Shown in pieces: positions 35,983 through 44,193 of a stretch of DNA of 64,000 nucleotides. Under the pieces are notes generated by a model, which saw only the letters and a list, made by a program, of their open reading frames with translations, did not search any database and was not told where the DNA came from. The position numbers and the translations under genes were made by a program. Within the stretch, counting starts at the first letter, position 1, and each line of letters starts with the position of its first letter. The stretch is from Caballeronia sp031450805 (GTDB lineage Bacteria > Pseudomonadota > Gammaproteobacteria > Burkholderiales > Burkholderiaceae): positions 1 through 64,000 of the forward strand of contig NZ_JARTVY010000005.1 of NCBI RefSeq assembly GCF_031450805.1. Direction: 5' to 3'.

Positions 35983-36750
35983 TCACGCGCCGACCAGCGC
36001 TTTCGTCGCGAAGAACAGCAGCGACGGCCCGAGCAGGCAGCCTACGCCCGTATGGAACGTCGCGATCAGCGCGCCGTACGGCACGAGCCGGCGATCCGTC
36101 GCGGCGAGTCCCGCGCTGACGCCGCTCACCGTGCCGGCGAGTCCGCCGAAGATCATCGCGGAGCGGGGCGTCCTCAGGCCCATGAAGCCGGCCGCGAGCG
36201 GCGTGCCGATCATCACGATGATCGCCTTGATGAGACCCGTCGCGATGCTGAGCGCGATCACGTCCGAACTCGCGCCGATCGCCGCGCCCGTCACCGGACC
36301 GACGATATACGTGACCGCGCCCGCGCCGATCGTCGTCATGCTGACGGCGTCGGTGTAGCCGAACGCATGCGCGACGCTCGCGCCGACGATGAAGGGCAGC
36401 ACCGTGCCGAGCAGCAGCGACACCACGCCGATCATCCCGGCCTTGCGCGCTTCGGTCGCCTGCACTTCGAAGGCGGTCGCGACGATGGCGAAGTCGCGCA
36501 GCATCGCGCCGCCCATCAGGCCGACGCCCGCGAAGAGCGGCAGGTCCGCAAGCCCCTTCTGGCCCGACGTGAACACGCCGCCGAAGTAGGCCAGCACGAG
36601 CCCGATCACGATGGCGATCGCCGAGCCGTGCACGCGCCCGAACGTCAGCTTCCTCGAGATCACCGACGACACCCACATGATGAGCCCGACCAGCGCGAAC
36701 GCCGTGACGAGACCGTTGTGAATCAGAACCTTATCGATCATTTGGAACAT
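35983..36750 (-). CDS. madM: Malonate transporter subunit MadM
   Basis: A 255-residue inner-membrane protein with about seven to eight helices, the large subunit of the MadLM malonate:Na+ (or H+) symporter. The start FQMIDKVLIHNGLVTAFALVG and the Gly-rich helices (GAGAVTYIVGPVTGAAIGAS, GGLAGTVSGVSAGLAATD) match MadM. It is placed inside the mdc operon after madL, which supports uptake of malonate for the decarboxylase. Confidence 0.92.
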   Translation of the reverse strand: MFQMIDKVLIHNGLVTAFALVGLIMWVSSVISRKLTFGRVHGSAIAIVIGLVLAYFGGVFTSGQKGLADLPLFAGVGLMGGAMLRDFAIVATAFEVQATEARKAGMIGVVSLLLGTVLPFIVGASVAHAFGYTDAVSMTTIGAGAVTYIVGPVTGAAIGASSDVIALSIATGLIKAIIVMIGTPLAAGFMGLRTPRSAMIFGGLAGTVSGVSAGLAATDRRLVPYGALIATFHTGVGCLLGPSLLFFATKALVGA

Positions 36751-36765
36751 GGCTGTCTCCGGCGT

Positions 36766-37161
36766 TCAGATTTCTTCGAGCTTCGGGGCATTGGCAAACG
36801 ACGTGCTGTCGCGGCCCGTCCGTGAGAGCACGGCGATGCAGCCCGCGCACGCGATCACCGCGCCCAGCGCCGACAACAGCGCGACCGGCCCGCCCTTGAG
36901 CGCGGCGACGACGTTCTGGTTCGCCGCCATCGCGACGACGACCGGGATGTACATCGCGCCCCAGAAGCCGACGCCCGCTTCCGTTTCCTTCGGCAACAAG
37001 CCCTTCTTGTGCAGATAGAGCCGCAGGAAGATGAGCAGCAGCATCGCGATGCCGACGCCGCCCACGTTCGTTTTCACGCCTATCGCGGCGCCGAGCAGAT
37101 CGCCCAGAAAAAGTCCCGCCAGATGGCAGAACGCGAGCAACGCAGTTCCGTAGATGATCAT
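36766..37161 (-). CDS. madL: Malonate transporter subunit MadL
   Basis: A 131-residue membrane protein with four predicted helices, the small partner of MadM. It begins IIYGTALLAFCHLAGLFLGD and has the MadL motif NVGGVGIAMLLLI and WGAMYIPVVVAMAANQNVV. It lies 58 bases after mdcE and 15 before madM. Confidence 0.92.
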   Translation of the reverse strand: MIIYGTALLAFCHLAGLFLGDLLGAAIGVKTNVGGVGIAMLLLIFLRLYLHKKGLLPKETEAGVGFWGAMYIPVVVAMAANQNVVAALKGGPVALLSALGAVIACAGCIAVLSRTGRDSTSFANAPKLEEI

Positions 37162-37219
37162 TTACCGTCTCCTGAAATTGACTGACTGGCTTCTGACGAG
37201 CCGATGTCCGAAGTTGCGA

Positions 37220-38035
37220 TTAGCGCCAGGCCTCGCGCAGCTTGCTGCGCACCGTGGCCGACGCCGCCCGGTGCGGGCTGCCGAGCCGGCTTTCGAGTCC
37301 GCGCGACGGATCGGCGCGAATGTCGTCGAGCGCGGCCTCGAGCGCGGTCTCGACCATCGACTGATCGGCGGCCGTGGGGGCATCGGCGTTGGCGGGCGAG
37401 AGCAGCTTCCAGAGCAGGCCGAGCGACGCGTAGTTGTCGATGTCATACGCCATCGGCGGAACGTGCGCCGTGAACGCTTCGAGATCCGCGACGGTGCGCA
37501 GGGTCACGCGCGCGGCGGATTCCTTGCCCATCGCGTGAACCATCACTTCGCGGTCCGCGAGCGCGATCAGCCGGTTAGCCTGATAGCCGTGCGCGAGAAA
37601 CGCGCCGGACATCGCGCCGCCGACGATCAGCCCGATCACCGGATGCCCGGCGAGACGGGCGCTCGCGTAGGCGTCGGCGGCGGCGGCGAGCGCCTGATGA
37701 ATGCCGTAGGCCTCTTCGCGACGCCCATACGCCTGGCTCGGGACATCGATCACGGCGACGATCGCGCGCTTGGCATCGCTTGCTGCGTCCGCATCGATGA
37801 CTTCACGCACCGCGCGCGCCAGTTGCCATCCTTCGATCAGTCCGACTTCGCCGTTGCGTGCGCACGGAAACGGGTTGTCCGGGTCCGGCACCACCGCGAT
37901 GAAACGCGCAGGGCGGTCGCCGATGCGCGCATCCGCCACGCGCACGGACGGCGGATAGCCCGGCTGCAACGGTGCGCTGCGGGTCAGCGCGTCGAGCCAG
38001 ACCGCGCCGCGTTTCGAAAGCTCTCGTGTGCTCAT
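37220..38035 (-). CDS. mdcE: Malonate decarboxylase gamma subunit
   Basis: A 271-residue crotonase/carboxyltransferase-fold subunit that decarboxylates malonyl-ACP together with MdcD. Signs of the family are the VPDPDNPFPCARNGEVGL segment, EEAYGIHQAL and VGGAMSGAFLAHGYQA (oxyanion-hole Gly run). ATG 38035 overlaps the mdcD stop (ATGA). The longer open frame upstream is a shadow of mdcD. Confidence 0.92.
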   Translation of the reverse strand: MSTRELSKRGAVWLDALTRSAPLQPGYPPSVRVADARIGDRPARFIAVVPDPDNPFPCARNGEVGLIEGWQLARAVREVIDADAASDAKRAIVAVIDVPSQAYGRREEAYGIHQALAAAADAYASARLAGHPVIGLIVGGAMSGAFLAHGYQANRLIALADREVMVHAMGKESAARVTLRTVADLEAFTAHVPPMAYDIDNYASLGLLWKLLSPANADAPTAADQSMVETALEAALDDIRADPSRGLESRLGSPHRAASATVRSKLREAWR

Positions 38036-38883
38036 GATGCGAATCCCTTGCCAAAGATGGCGGCTGCCTGTTGCGGCGTGGCTTGCGCGGCCGTATCGAT
38101 CTGGTCGAGCCGCTCGATGAAGCCGGCCACGCGCTCGCTGCGGCACGCTGCGGGGCGGCCGGCGCGCAACAGGTCGATGACGGCGGCGCGGATCGCATCG
38201 GCGTCGTCGGCGGTGAAGACATCGATCAGTCCGGTGCGATGCCGCTGCTCGCAGCCGGTGAAGCTCCAGATCGTCGGGCGGTCGCGCGAGTCGAATTCGG
38301 CGATACCGGCTTCCTGCTCGATCACGGCCGGTCCGTTGAGCCCGAGCCGCGCCTCCCGCGTGCCGATCAGATAGCTGCACAGGCCGGCGGCGATCGACAT
38401 GCCGCCGTAGCATCCGATGGGACCCGCCGTGATGCCGATCACCGGCTGATAGCGCCGCAAGTCGACGATGGCCGCGTGAATGTCCGCGATGCCCGCGAGC
38501 CCGAGATTGGCTTCCTGCAAGCGCACGCCGCCGGTCTCGAAGAGGATGACGGCGCGCGTCGGGATGCCGTTGCGATTGTCTTCGGCTGCGAGTTCCAGAC
38601 TGCCCGCGATCTTCGCCGCCGATACTTCGCCCATGCTGCCGCCCTGAAAGCCGCCGTCGATGCCGAGCACCACGGCGGGCTGACCGTCGATCGTTCCTTT
38701 CGCGACGACCGCGCCGTCATCCGACTGCGTGACGATGTTCTGCCGCGCGAGCCACGGCGACGTCACGCGTTCGAAAGGATCGAGCAGTTCGGTGAACGTG
38801 CCTTCATCGAGCAGCTTCTTCGCGCGGCTGCGTGCATCGAGTTCGATGAAGCTCTGGCGTTCGAGCAATTGCTGTGCGTCCAT
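38032..38883 (-). CDS. mdcD: Malonate decarboxylase beta subunit
   Basis: A 283-residue carboxyltransferase-fold subunit that forms the decarboxylase active site with MdcE. It begins QLLERQSFIELDARSRAK, and the core has GIDGGFQGGSMGEV and FETGGVRLQEANLGLAGI followed by GPIGCYGGMSIAAGLC, typical of MdcD and acetyl-CoA carboxylase relatives. It is 3 bases after mdcC and overlaps mdcE by four. Confidence 0.93.
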   Translation of the reverse strand: MDAQQLLERQSFIELDARSRAKKLLDEGTFTELLDPFERVTSPWLARQNIVTQSDDGAVVAKGTIDGQPAVVLGIDGGFQGGSMGEVSAAKIAGSLELAAEDNRNGIPTRAVILFETGGVRLQEANLGLAGIADIHAAIVDLRRYQPVIGITAGPIGCYGGMSIAAGLCSYLIGTREARLGLNGPAVIEQEAGIAEFDSRDRPTIWSFTGCEQRHRTGLIDVFTADDADAIRAAVIDLLRAGRPAACRSERVAGFIERLDQIDTAAQATPQQAAAIFGKGFAS

Positions 38884-38886
38884 GAT

Positions 38887-39195
38887 TCACGCTCCGCCGT
38901 TCGATTCGAGTTGTTCGAATACCTGCCCGATGCGCAGCTGCACGACCCCGGGCGTCGCGCCCGCGTCGTTGATTTCGAGCCTTGCAGCGGGCAGTGATCC
39001 ATCGCCGAAGATGCGTTCGAGCACGGCTTCCCACAGGCGGCCCTTGCCATCGACGGATGTGGTGATGTTCACCACCGTGCGGTTCGCGCTGTTCGCTTCG
39101 AGCAGGATTTCGAGGTCTCCGGACGCGACCACGCCCACCAGCGCGCGGCCTTTTGCGGGCTGTCCCGCCGGAAATTCGAGGACGATGTTTTCCAT
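38887..39195 (-). CDS. mdcC: Malonate decarboxylase acyl carrier subunit (delta)
   Basis: A 102-residue acyl carrier protein that carries the malonyl/acetyl thioester on a 2'-(5''-triphosphoribosyl)-3'-dephospho-CoA arm. The attachment Ser is most likely Ser25 in VVASGDLE, the position used in characterised MdcC proteins. NITTSVDGKG follows at about 43-52. GGAAAC precedes the start. It lies between mdcB and mdcD, as expected. Confidence 0.92.
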   Translation of the reverse strand: MENIVLEFPAGQPAKGRALVGVVASGDLEILLEANSANRTVVNITTSVDGKGRLWEAVLERIFGDGSLPAARLEINDAGATPGVVQLRIGQVFEQLESNGGA

Positions 39196-39203
39196 ATGGT
39201 TTC

Positions 39204-40094
39204 CTAAGTATTAGGCGATTCGGTTGCTTCGCCCTGGAGCCGGTCGAGAAAGAGTGCGGCGGCGAGCAGATCGGCCGCGCCGCCGGGCGATACGTGGAGT
39301 TCGACGAGACGCTGGTCGAGCGCGCGCAGATGACGGCGGCCCGCGAGTGTCGCGACGCCGCCTTCCGCGAGCACGAGGCTTGCGCCGTGCTGCAATTCGG
39401 CGAGCGCGTTGCGTCCGCCGCGCGCGAGCACGCAGGTGTCGTCGAGGCTCGCCATGATTGCGAGCAGGGCGTTGAGACGCGCCGACGTTTCGCTGTCGCC
39501 GCGCGCACGCGAGCGCGCAAGTTCCGGCAGCGCGACGCGCACCACGTGCGGAAAGCCCGCCTGCGCCTGTCCGCGCGCGCCGCCGACGTCATAGTCGATG
39601 CAAGCCTGCTCGCCCTTGTTGCCGGTGCGCGCCGGGGCATGACGATCCTGAACGCGCGCGATCGATCCGGCGAGCGCGGCGACCGCATCCGCCGTGAGAT
39701 TCGACGGCTCGCGGGCGGCCGCGGTCACGAGCAGCCCGAGGGCCCAGATCGCGCCGCGATGCGTGTTGACGCCGCCGGTCGCATCAAGCATGCGCGCTTC
39801 GCCTTCGCGTCCGATTGCGCCGATGCGTTCGCGCAGCGCGGGCATCGGTGCGATGTCGATGCCCGCGCGCGCCATCGCGACGAACGCCGGCTGCAACGCG
39901 AGCGCCGAGACGCACATCAACGTCCAGTCGAGATCGTGATGCGCGCCGCGGCTGCGGATATCGACGAGGCCGGGCTTGGGCGCGAGCGTGACTTCGTCGA
40001 TCAGCGCTTCGACGACGTATCGGCCGAGGCGGCCGGCCGCGTCCGGCGAAAGACAGAGCGGGCGCGCGGCGCTCCTGGCATGGGGATCGCGCAT
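39204..40094 (-). CDS. mdcB: Triphosphoribosyl-dephospho-CoA synthase MdcB
   Basis: A 296-residue CitG-family enzyme that makes the prosthetic-group precursor from ATP and dephospho-CoA. Hallmarks: ALIDEVTLAPKPGLVDIRSRGAH in two adjoining parts, GVNTHRGAIWALGLL and a DDTCVLARGG motif. ATG 40094 shares one base with the mdcA stop (TGATG). It is the maturation partner of MdcG. The upstream open frame is a shadow of mdcA. Confidence 0.92.
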   Translation of the reverse strand: MRDPHARSAARPLCLSPDAAGRLGRYVVEALIDEVTLAPKPGLVDIRSRGAHHDLDWTLMCVSALALQPAFVAMARAGIDIAPMPALRERIGAIGREGEARMLDATGGVNTHRGAIWALGLLVTAAAREPSNLTADAVAALAGSIARVQDRHAPARTGNKGEQACIDYDVGGARGQAQAGFPHVVRVALPELARSRARGDSETSARLNALLAIMASLDDTCVLARGGRNALAELQHGASLVLAEGGVATLAGRRHLRALDQRLVELHVSPGGAADLLAAALFLDRLQGEATESPNT

Positions 40095-41755
40095 CACCAG
40101 CTCCGGAAGCGCGCGGGCGGATCGTACAGCCCGTCGGACCAGTCGACGAGATCGGCCATGCTTTTCGCGGCGAGCAGCGAACGGCTCGCTTCGCTGCGAT
40201 GAATGCCGAGGTCCTCGGGCAGCGCGACGAAGCCGTCGCGGCGCAGCGCCGGGAGCTTGCTCTTGTCGCTTTTCAGGCCGATCGGCGTGACGCCGGATAC
40301 CGCGGCGATCATCTCCTTGCGGTGCTCCAGCGAGCGCGCCCTGTACAGATAGGCGATGCCTTCCTCGGTCAGCACGTGCGTGACGTCGTCGCCGTAGATC
40401 ATCACGGGCGCGAGCGGCATGCCGGATTCGCGGCCGACATCGACGGCGTCGATGGATTCGACGATGGTCGGCTGTCCGCCCGCCTGAAACGTCTCGACCA
40501 TCTGCACGACGAGCTTGCGGCCGCGTTCGAGCGGGCTGTCCGTTTGCAGCAGGTCGAGCCACGCGGGCGTGGCATGACGGCGGCCGTGCGGATCGTGGCC
40601 CATGTTGGGCGCGCCGCCGAAGCCGGTGAGCCGTCCGTGCGTGACCGTCGACGAGTTGCCTTCGCCATCCATCTGCAGCGTCGAGCCGATGAACATGTCC
40701 ACCGCGTATTGCCCGGCGAGCTGGCACATCGTGCGATTCGAGCGCATCGACCCGTCGCGCCCGGTGAAGAAGATGTCGGGCCGTGCGGCGACATAGGCTT
40801 CCATGCCGAGCTCGCCGCCGAAGCAGTGGACGCTGTCGACCCAGCCGGTCTCGATTGCGGGGATGAGCGTGGGGTGCGGATTGAGCGTCCAGTGGCGGCA
40901 GATTTTGCCCTTGAGGCCGAGCTTGTCGCCGTAGGTCGGGAGGATGAGTTCGATTGCGGCGGTGTTGAAGCCGATACCGTGATTGAGCGACTGCACCTGA
41001 TGCTTTTCGTAGATGCCGCGGATGGCGAGCATCGCCATCAGGACTTGCATCGGCGTGACGAGGCGCGGATCGCGCGTGAAGAGCGGCTCGATGAAGAACG
41101 GCTTGTCGGACTGCACGACGAAGTCGATCCACGAGCCGGGAATATCGACGCGCGGCAGGTCTTTCGGATCGTCGACGATCTCGTTGACTTGCGCGATCAC
41201 GATGCCGTCGCGAAACGCGGCTGCTTCGACGAGCGAGGGTGTGTCTTCGGTGCTCGGGCCGGTGTACAGGTTGCCCTGGCGGTCGGCCTTGTAGCCCGCG
41301 CACAGCACGACGTTCGGCGTCAGGTCGACGTAGAGCCGCGCGTAGAGCTCGATGTAGGTGTGGATCGCGCCGATTTCGAGGATGCCGTCCTGCAGGAACT
41401 GGGAGATGCGCAGGCTCTGCGCGCCGGCGTAGGCGAAGTCGAGTTTGCGAGCGATGCCGCGCTCGAAGAGATCGAGGTGCTCGGCGCGGCTCACGCTGGG
41501 AATGATGAGATGCAGGTCGTGGACGACGCCGGCATCGACTTTGGCGAGCGAGCGCGAGAGGAAATCGGCCTGCTTCTGGTTGTTCCCTTCGACGACGACG
41601 CGGTCGCCGGGCGCGACGAGCGCCTGCAGTACATCGACGATGCGATCGGTGGGCAGCACCATGCCGTCCGCGATCGATGCGACGCGCGCGAGCCGGCGAT
41701 GCTTGTCCGCCCGGCGCGTGGCCCAGCGGGATGGGGACTGAGTTTGACTGGACAT
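40094..41755 (-). CDS. mdcA: Malonate decarboxylase alpha subunit (acetyl-S-ACP:malonate ACP transferase)
   Basis: A 553-residue CoA-transferase-like subunit that exchanges acetyl on MdcC for malonate. Recognised by WATRRADKHRRL near the N-terminus, GDRVVVEGNNQKQADFLS, NHGIGFNTAAIELILPT and HCFGGELGMEAYVAARPDIF. ATG 41755 has GAGAG 9 bases upstream; an in-frame ATG at 41776 would add seven residues. First gene of the nine-gene mdc operon, so the malonate-responsive promoter should lie just upstream. Confidence 0.93.
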   Translation of the reverse strand: MSSQTQSPSRWATRRADKHRRLARVASIADGMVLPTDRIVDVLQALVAPGDRVVVEGNNQKQADFLSRSLAKVDAGVVHDLHLIIPSVSRAEHLDLFERGIARKLDFAYAGAQSLRISQFLQDGILEIGAIHTYIELYARLYVDLTPNVVLCAGYKADRQGNLYTGPSTEDTPSLVEAAAFRDGIVIAQVNEIVDDPKDLPRVDIPGSWIDFVVQSDKPFFIEPLFTRDPRLVTPMQVLMAMLAIRGIYEKHQVQSLNHGIGFNTAAIELILPTYGDKLGLKGKICRHWTLNPHPTLIPAIETGWVDSVHCFGGELGMEAYVAARPDIFFTGRDGSMRSNRTMCQLAGQYAVDMFIGSTLQMDGEGNSSTVTHGRLTGFGGAPNMGHDPHGRRHATPAWLDLLQTDSPLERGRKLVVQMVETFQAGGQPTIVESIDAVDVGRESGMPLAPVMIYGDDVTHVLTEEGIAYLYRARSLEHRKEMIAAVSGVTPIGLKSDKSKLPALRRDGFVALPEDLGIHRSEASRSLLAAKSMADLVDWSDGLYDPPARFRSW

Positions 41756-42353
41756 GGATGCTCTCGCTGAGGACATGAGGCGAGTCTAGAGAGCACGGGA
41801 TGCCGGTTCAATCAACGTTGGCGGGCGATTGTTATCCGGAGGGTAATGGTTGGGGGAGGGTTTTCCCTGCGTGCTGCTCCCAGGTTCCGCTTTCGACGGC
41901 CGATATGCCGATGCCGGCGGGTGAGACGAAGTACGCAAGGAAACGGGTCGGTTCCGGCATCCTCGTGGGAAAAGTCATTCCCTCGATCGAATGGAGCGAA
42001 CAAGCCGAGCGCGCGCTCGATAACTTGCACTACAACGGAACGCCGACAATGTCGGCATCAGATGACGCACGGTGGCACTGGAGAAACCAAGCTGTTAATG
42101 GATCCCGCGCAACACCGGCGCGTGTTCAAAGCGCCCAGTGATTCAGGAACGCGGTCCCGCATCGCGGCGGCTCCAACGCCGCGCCACAACGCTGATTGCT
42201 TGCCGCGCGCGGTGCACGGGCTGTCGATAGCCTCATCCCCCGATGGCGCTCCCCTCGATTCCGCCTTAACATCCCTGTTCGCGCACCCGCGCCGCTGCTT
42301 CGACACAAAGCACGCCGATCGACCGACAAGCGTGCCCGACCTCATGGAGCCAG
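41756..42353. other. Divergent intergenic region between mdcA and tpsB
   Basis: These 598 bases lie between the mdc operon and the TpsB gene. Open frames of up to about 110 codons occur on the plus strand (for example 41800-42141) but have no ribosome site, no recognisable domain and no coding bias. I take the region to be regulatory. A possible LysR operator near mdcA is listed separately. Confidence 0.5.
41832..41846. promoter_or_regulatory. Candidate LysR-type (MdcR) operator
   Basis: TTATCCGGAGGGTAA at 41832-41846 contains a T-N11-A core and is an imperfect palindrome (TTATCC/GGGTAA arms, five of six pairs). It lies about 77 bases upstream of the mdcA start, where LysR activators often bind. 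Assignment to the LysR protein encoded at 33469-34383 is inferred. Confidence 0.4.
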
Positions 42354-44174
42354 ATGCGCAATCCGCTCACCGTATATCGCGCTCGCACTCTCGCGGGCAG
42401 TCACCCTCCCGCACGGCCGCGTCGGCTGGCACGCCTCGGCCTCGCAACGCTGCTGCTCTCCAGCGCAATCGCCCACGCGCAGTCTTATCGCGATGTGAGT
42501 CCCACGCCGCCGCCCGCGTCCCCGCGTCCTTCCACGCCGCCGCCGCCGCCCGAGCCCGCGAGCGGATCGGCGGAAGTCGCGGTGACCGCGCTTCGCGGGC
42601 TCGTGTTCGAAGCATCCGCGTCAAAGTCCGCGTCGACATCCGCGTCGACGAACGCCGAGGCGCGCGCAGCCGACGGCCGCATCGTCGCGCGCGGCCTCAC
42701 GCCGATCGACGACGCCTTCCTCCAAGGCTTCGCCGCCGACCTCGATCGCCCGCTCACGTTCGCGCGGCTCGCCGACATTCGCCGCGCCGTGGTGGCTCGA
42801 TATCGCGAGGCAGGACTGCCGCTCGTCGATGTCTACGTGCCCGAGCAGGACGTGACCGACGGCGTCGTGCGTATCGCGGTGGCGAGCTATCGGCTGGGCC
42901 GAGTGATCCCGCGCGGCAATCGCTACTTCTCCGATGCGCTCCTCACCGGCGACATGCCGCTCACCGCCGGCGATGCGATCCGCGAATCGGACGTCGCCAC
43001 CGGCCTCGCACTGCTCAACGCGAATCCATACCGCGCCGTCGATGTGATCTACGCCCCCGGCGAGGCCGACGGCACCACCGACGTGATCCTCCAGACCGCC
43101 GACCGCTTCCCGATGCGCGTCTCCGCCGGCTACGACAACGCAGGCGTTCCGCAGCTCGGCCGCGACCGGTTCTTCGCGGGCATCGACTATGGCAATCTCT
43201 TCGGGCTCGACCAGCAGATCGCCTATCAGATCACCGCGAGCAACGACGCGCTGAGCGGCAATCCGGATATCGAAGGGCGCCCGAACCGCGCGCGCTTCGT
43301 CGCGCACGCGCTCAATTATTCGGCGCCGCTGCCGTGGCACGATCGCGTCGAACTGTTCGGCGTCTATGCCCAGAGCACGCCGCGCCTGCCCGACAGCTAC
43401 GGACAGACCGGCATTTCCGCGCAGGCCAGCATCCGTTACGACTGGCGGCTCACGCCGTTCGCGGGCTGGCAGCAGCAGGCGCAGTTCGGCTACGACTTCA
43501 AGCGGTCCAACAACAACCTCGAGTTCGGCGGCTTCCAGGTGTTCAACTCGAACACGCACATCCACCAGTTCGTGCTGGCTTACGAACTGAGCCGCACGGA
43601 TACATCGGGCCAGACACGCGCCAACGCGACGGTCGTGCTCAGTCCCGGCCGGCTCGATGCCGACAACAACGAAGCCGCCTTCGAAAGCGCGCGGCACGGT
43701 GCGACGCCGCGCTACATGTACGCGCAGTTGTCGGCGCAGCGGGATATCGCACTGGGCGGCGGGTTCATCGCATCGGGACGGGCCATGCTGCAATGGACGC
43801 CCGATACGCTGTTGCCCAGCGAAGAGATGGGACTGGGCGGCGACAGCAGCGTGCGTGGCTACCTGCCGTATGTGGTGCAGGGCGATCGCGGCTGGAATGT
43901 GCAGACGGAAGTGCGCACGCCGCCGTGGAGCATGGGCGCGAGCGGCGTCGCCATTCAGCCGTTTCTTTTCGTCGATGCAGGGCGGGTGTGGAATCGCATC
44001 GATCAGCCGGCCGAACCGAACAACGGATCGCTGGTCGGCATCGGCGGCGGTTTCCGCTTTCAGGTCAGCCGTTTCATCAATGTGCGGGGAACGTTCGGCT
44101 TTCCGCTGCACGCGGCCGAGCCCGCCGGTTCCAAAGCACCGGTCGGGATGCTGTACATCGTGCTCGGCTCGTGA
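42354..44174 (+). CDS. TpsB outer-membrane transporter (ShlB/FhaC family)
   Basis: A 606-residue Omp85-superfamily transporter of a two-partner secretion system. A signal peptide ends near residue 42 (IAHAQ). A Pro-rich stretch is followed by POTRA domains (about 95-245; DIRRAVVARYREAGLPLVDV, then GRVIPRGNRYFSDALL) and a C-terminal 16-strand barrel. The conserved VRGY motif of the L6 loop is present (SSVRGYLPYVVQGDRGW). GGAG lies before ATG 42354. It would export the convergently encoded TpsA protein, 19 bases beyond its stop. Confidence 0.92.
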   Translation: MRNPLTVYRARTLAGSHPPARPRRLARLGLATLLLSSAIAHAQSYRDVSPTPPPASPRPSTPPPPPEPASGSAEVAVTALRGLVFEASASKSASTSASTNAEARAADGRIVARGLTPIDDAFLQGFAADLDRPLTFARLADIRRAVVARYREAGLPLVDVYVPEQDVTDGVVRIAVASYRLGRVIPRGNRYFSDALLTGDMPLTAGDAIRESDVATGLALLNANPYRAVDVIYAPGEADGTTDVILQTADRFPMRVSAGYDNAGVPQLGRDRFFAGIDYGNLFGLDQQIAYQITASNDALSGNPDIEGRPNRARFVAHALNYSAPLPWHDRVELFGVYAQSTPRLPDSYGQTGISAQASIRYDWRLTPFAGWQQQAQFGYDFKRSNNNLEFGGFQVFNSNTHIHQFVLAYELSRTDTSGQTRANATVVLSPGRLDADNNEAAFESARHGATPRYMYAQLSAQRDIALGGGFIASGRAMLQWTPDTLLPSEEMGLGGDSSVRGYLPYVVQGDRGWNVQTEVRTPPWSMGASGVAIQPFLFVDAGRVWNRIDQPAEPNNGSLVGIGGGFRFQVSRFINVRGTFGFPLHAAEPAGSKAPVGMLYIVLGS

Positions 44175-44193
44175 CCGCGCCTGTCACGTCGCG

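Noticed and set aside
41800..42141. Plus-strand open frame between mdcA and tpsB
   Set aside because: No ribosome site, no domain and a composition like the surrounding non-coding sequence; overlaps the likely mdc regulatory region.
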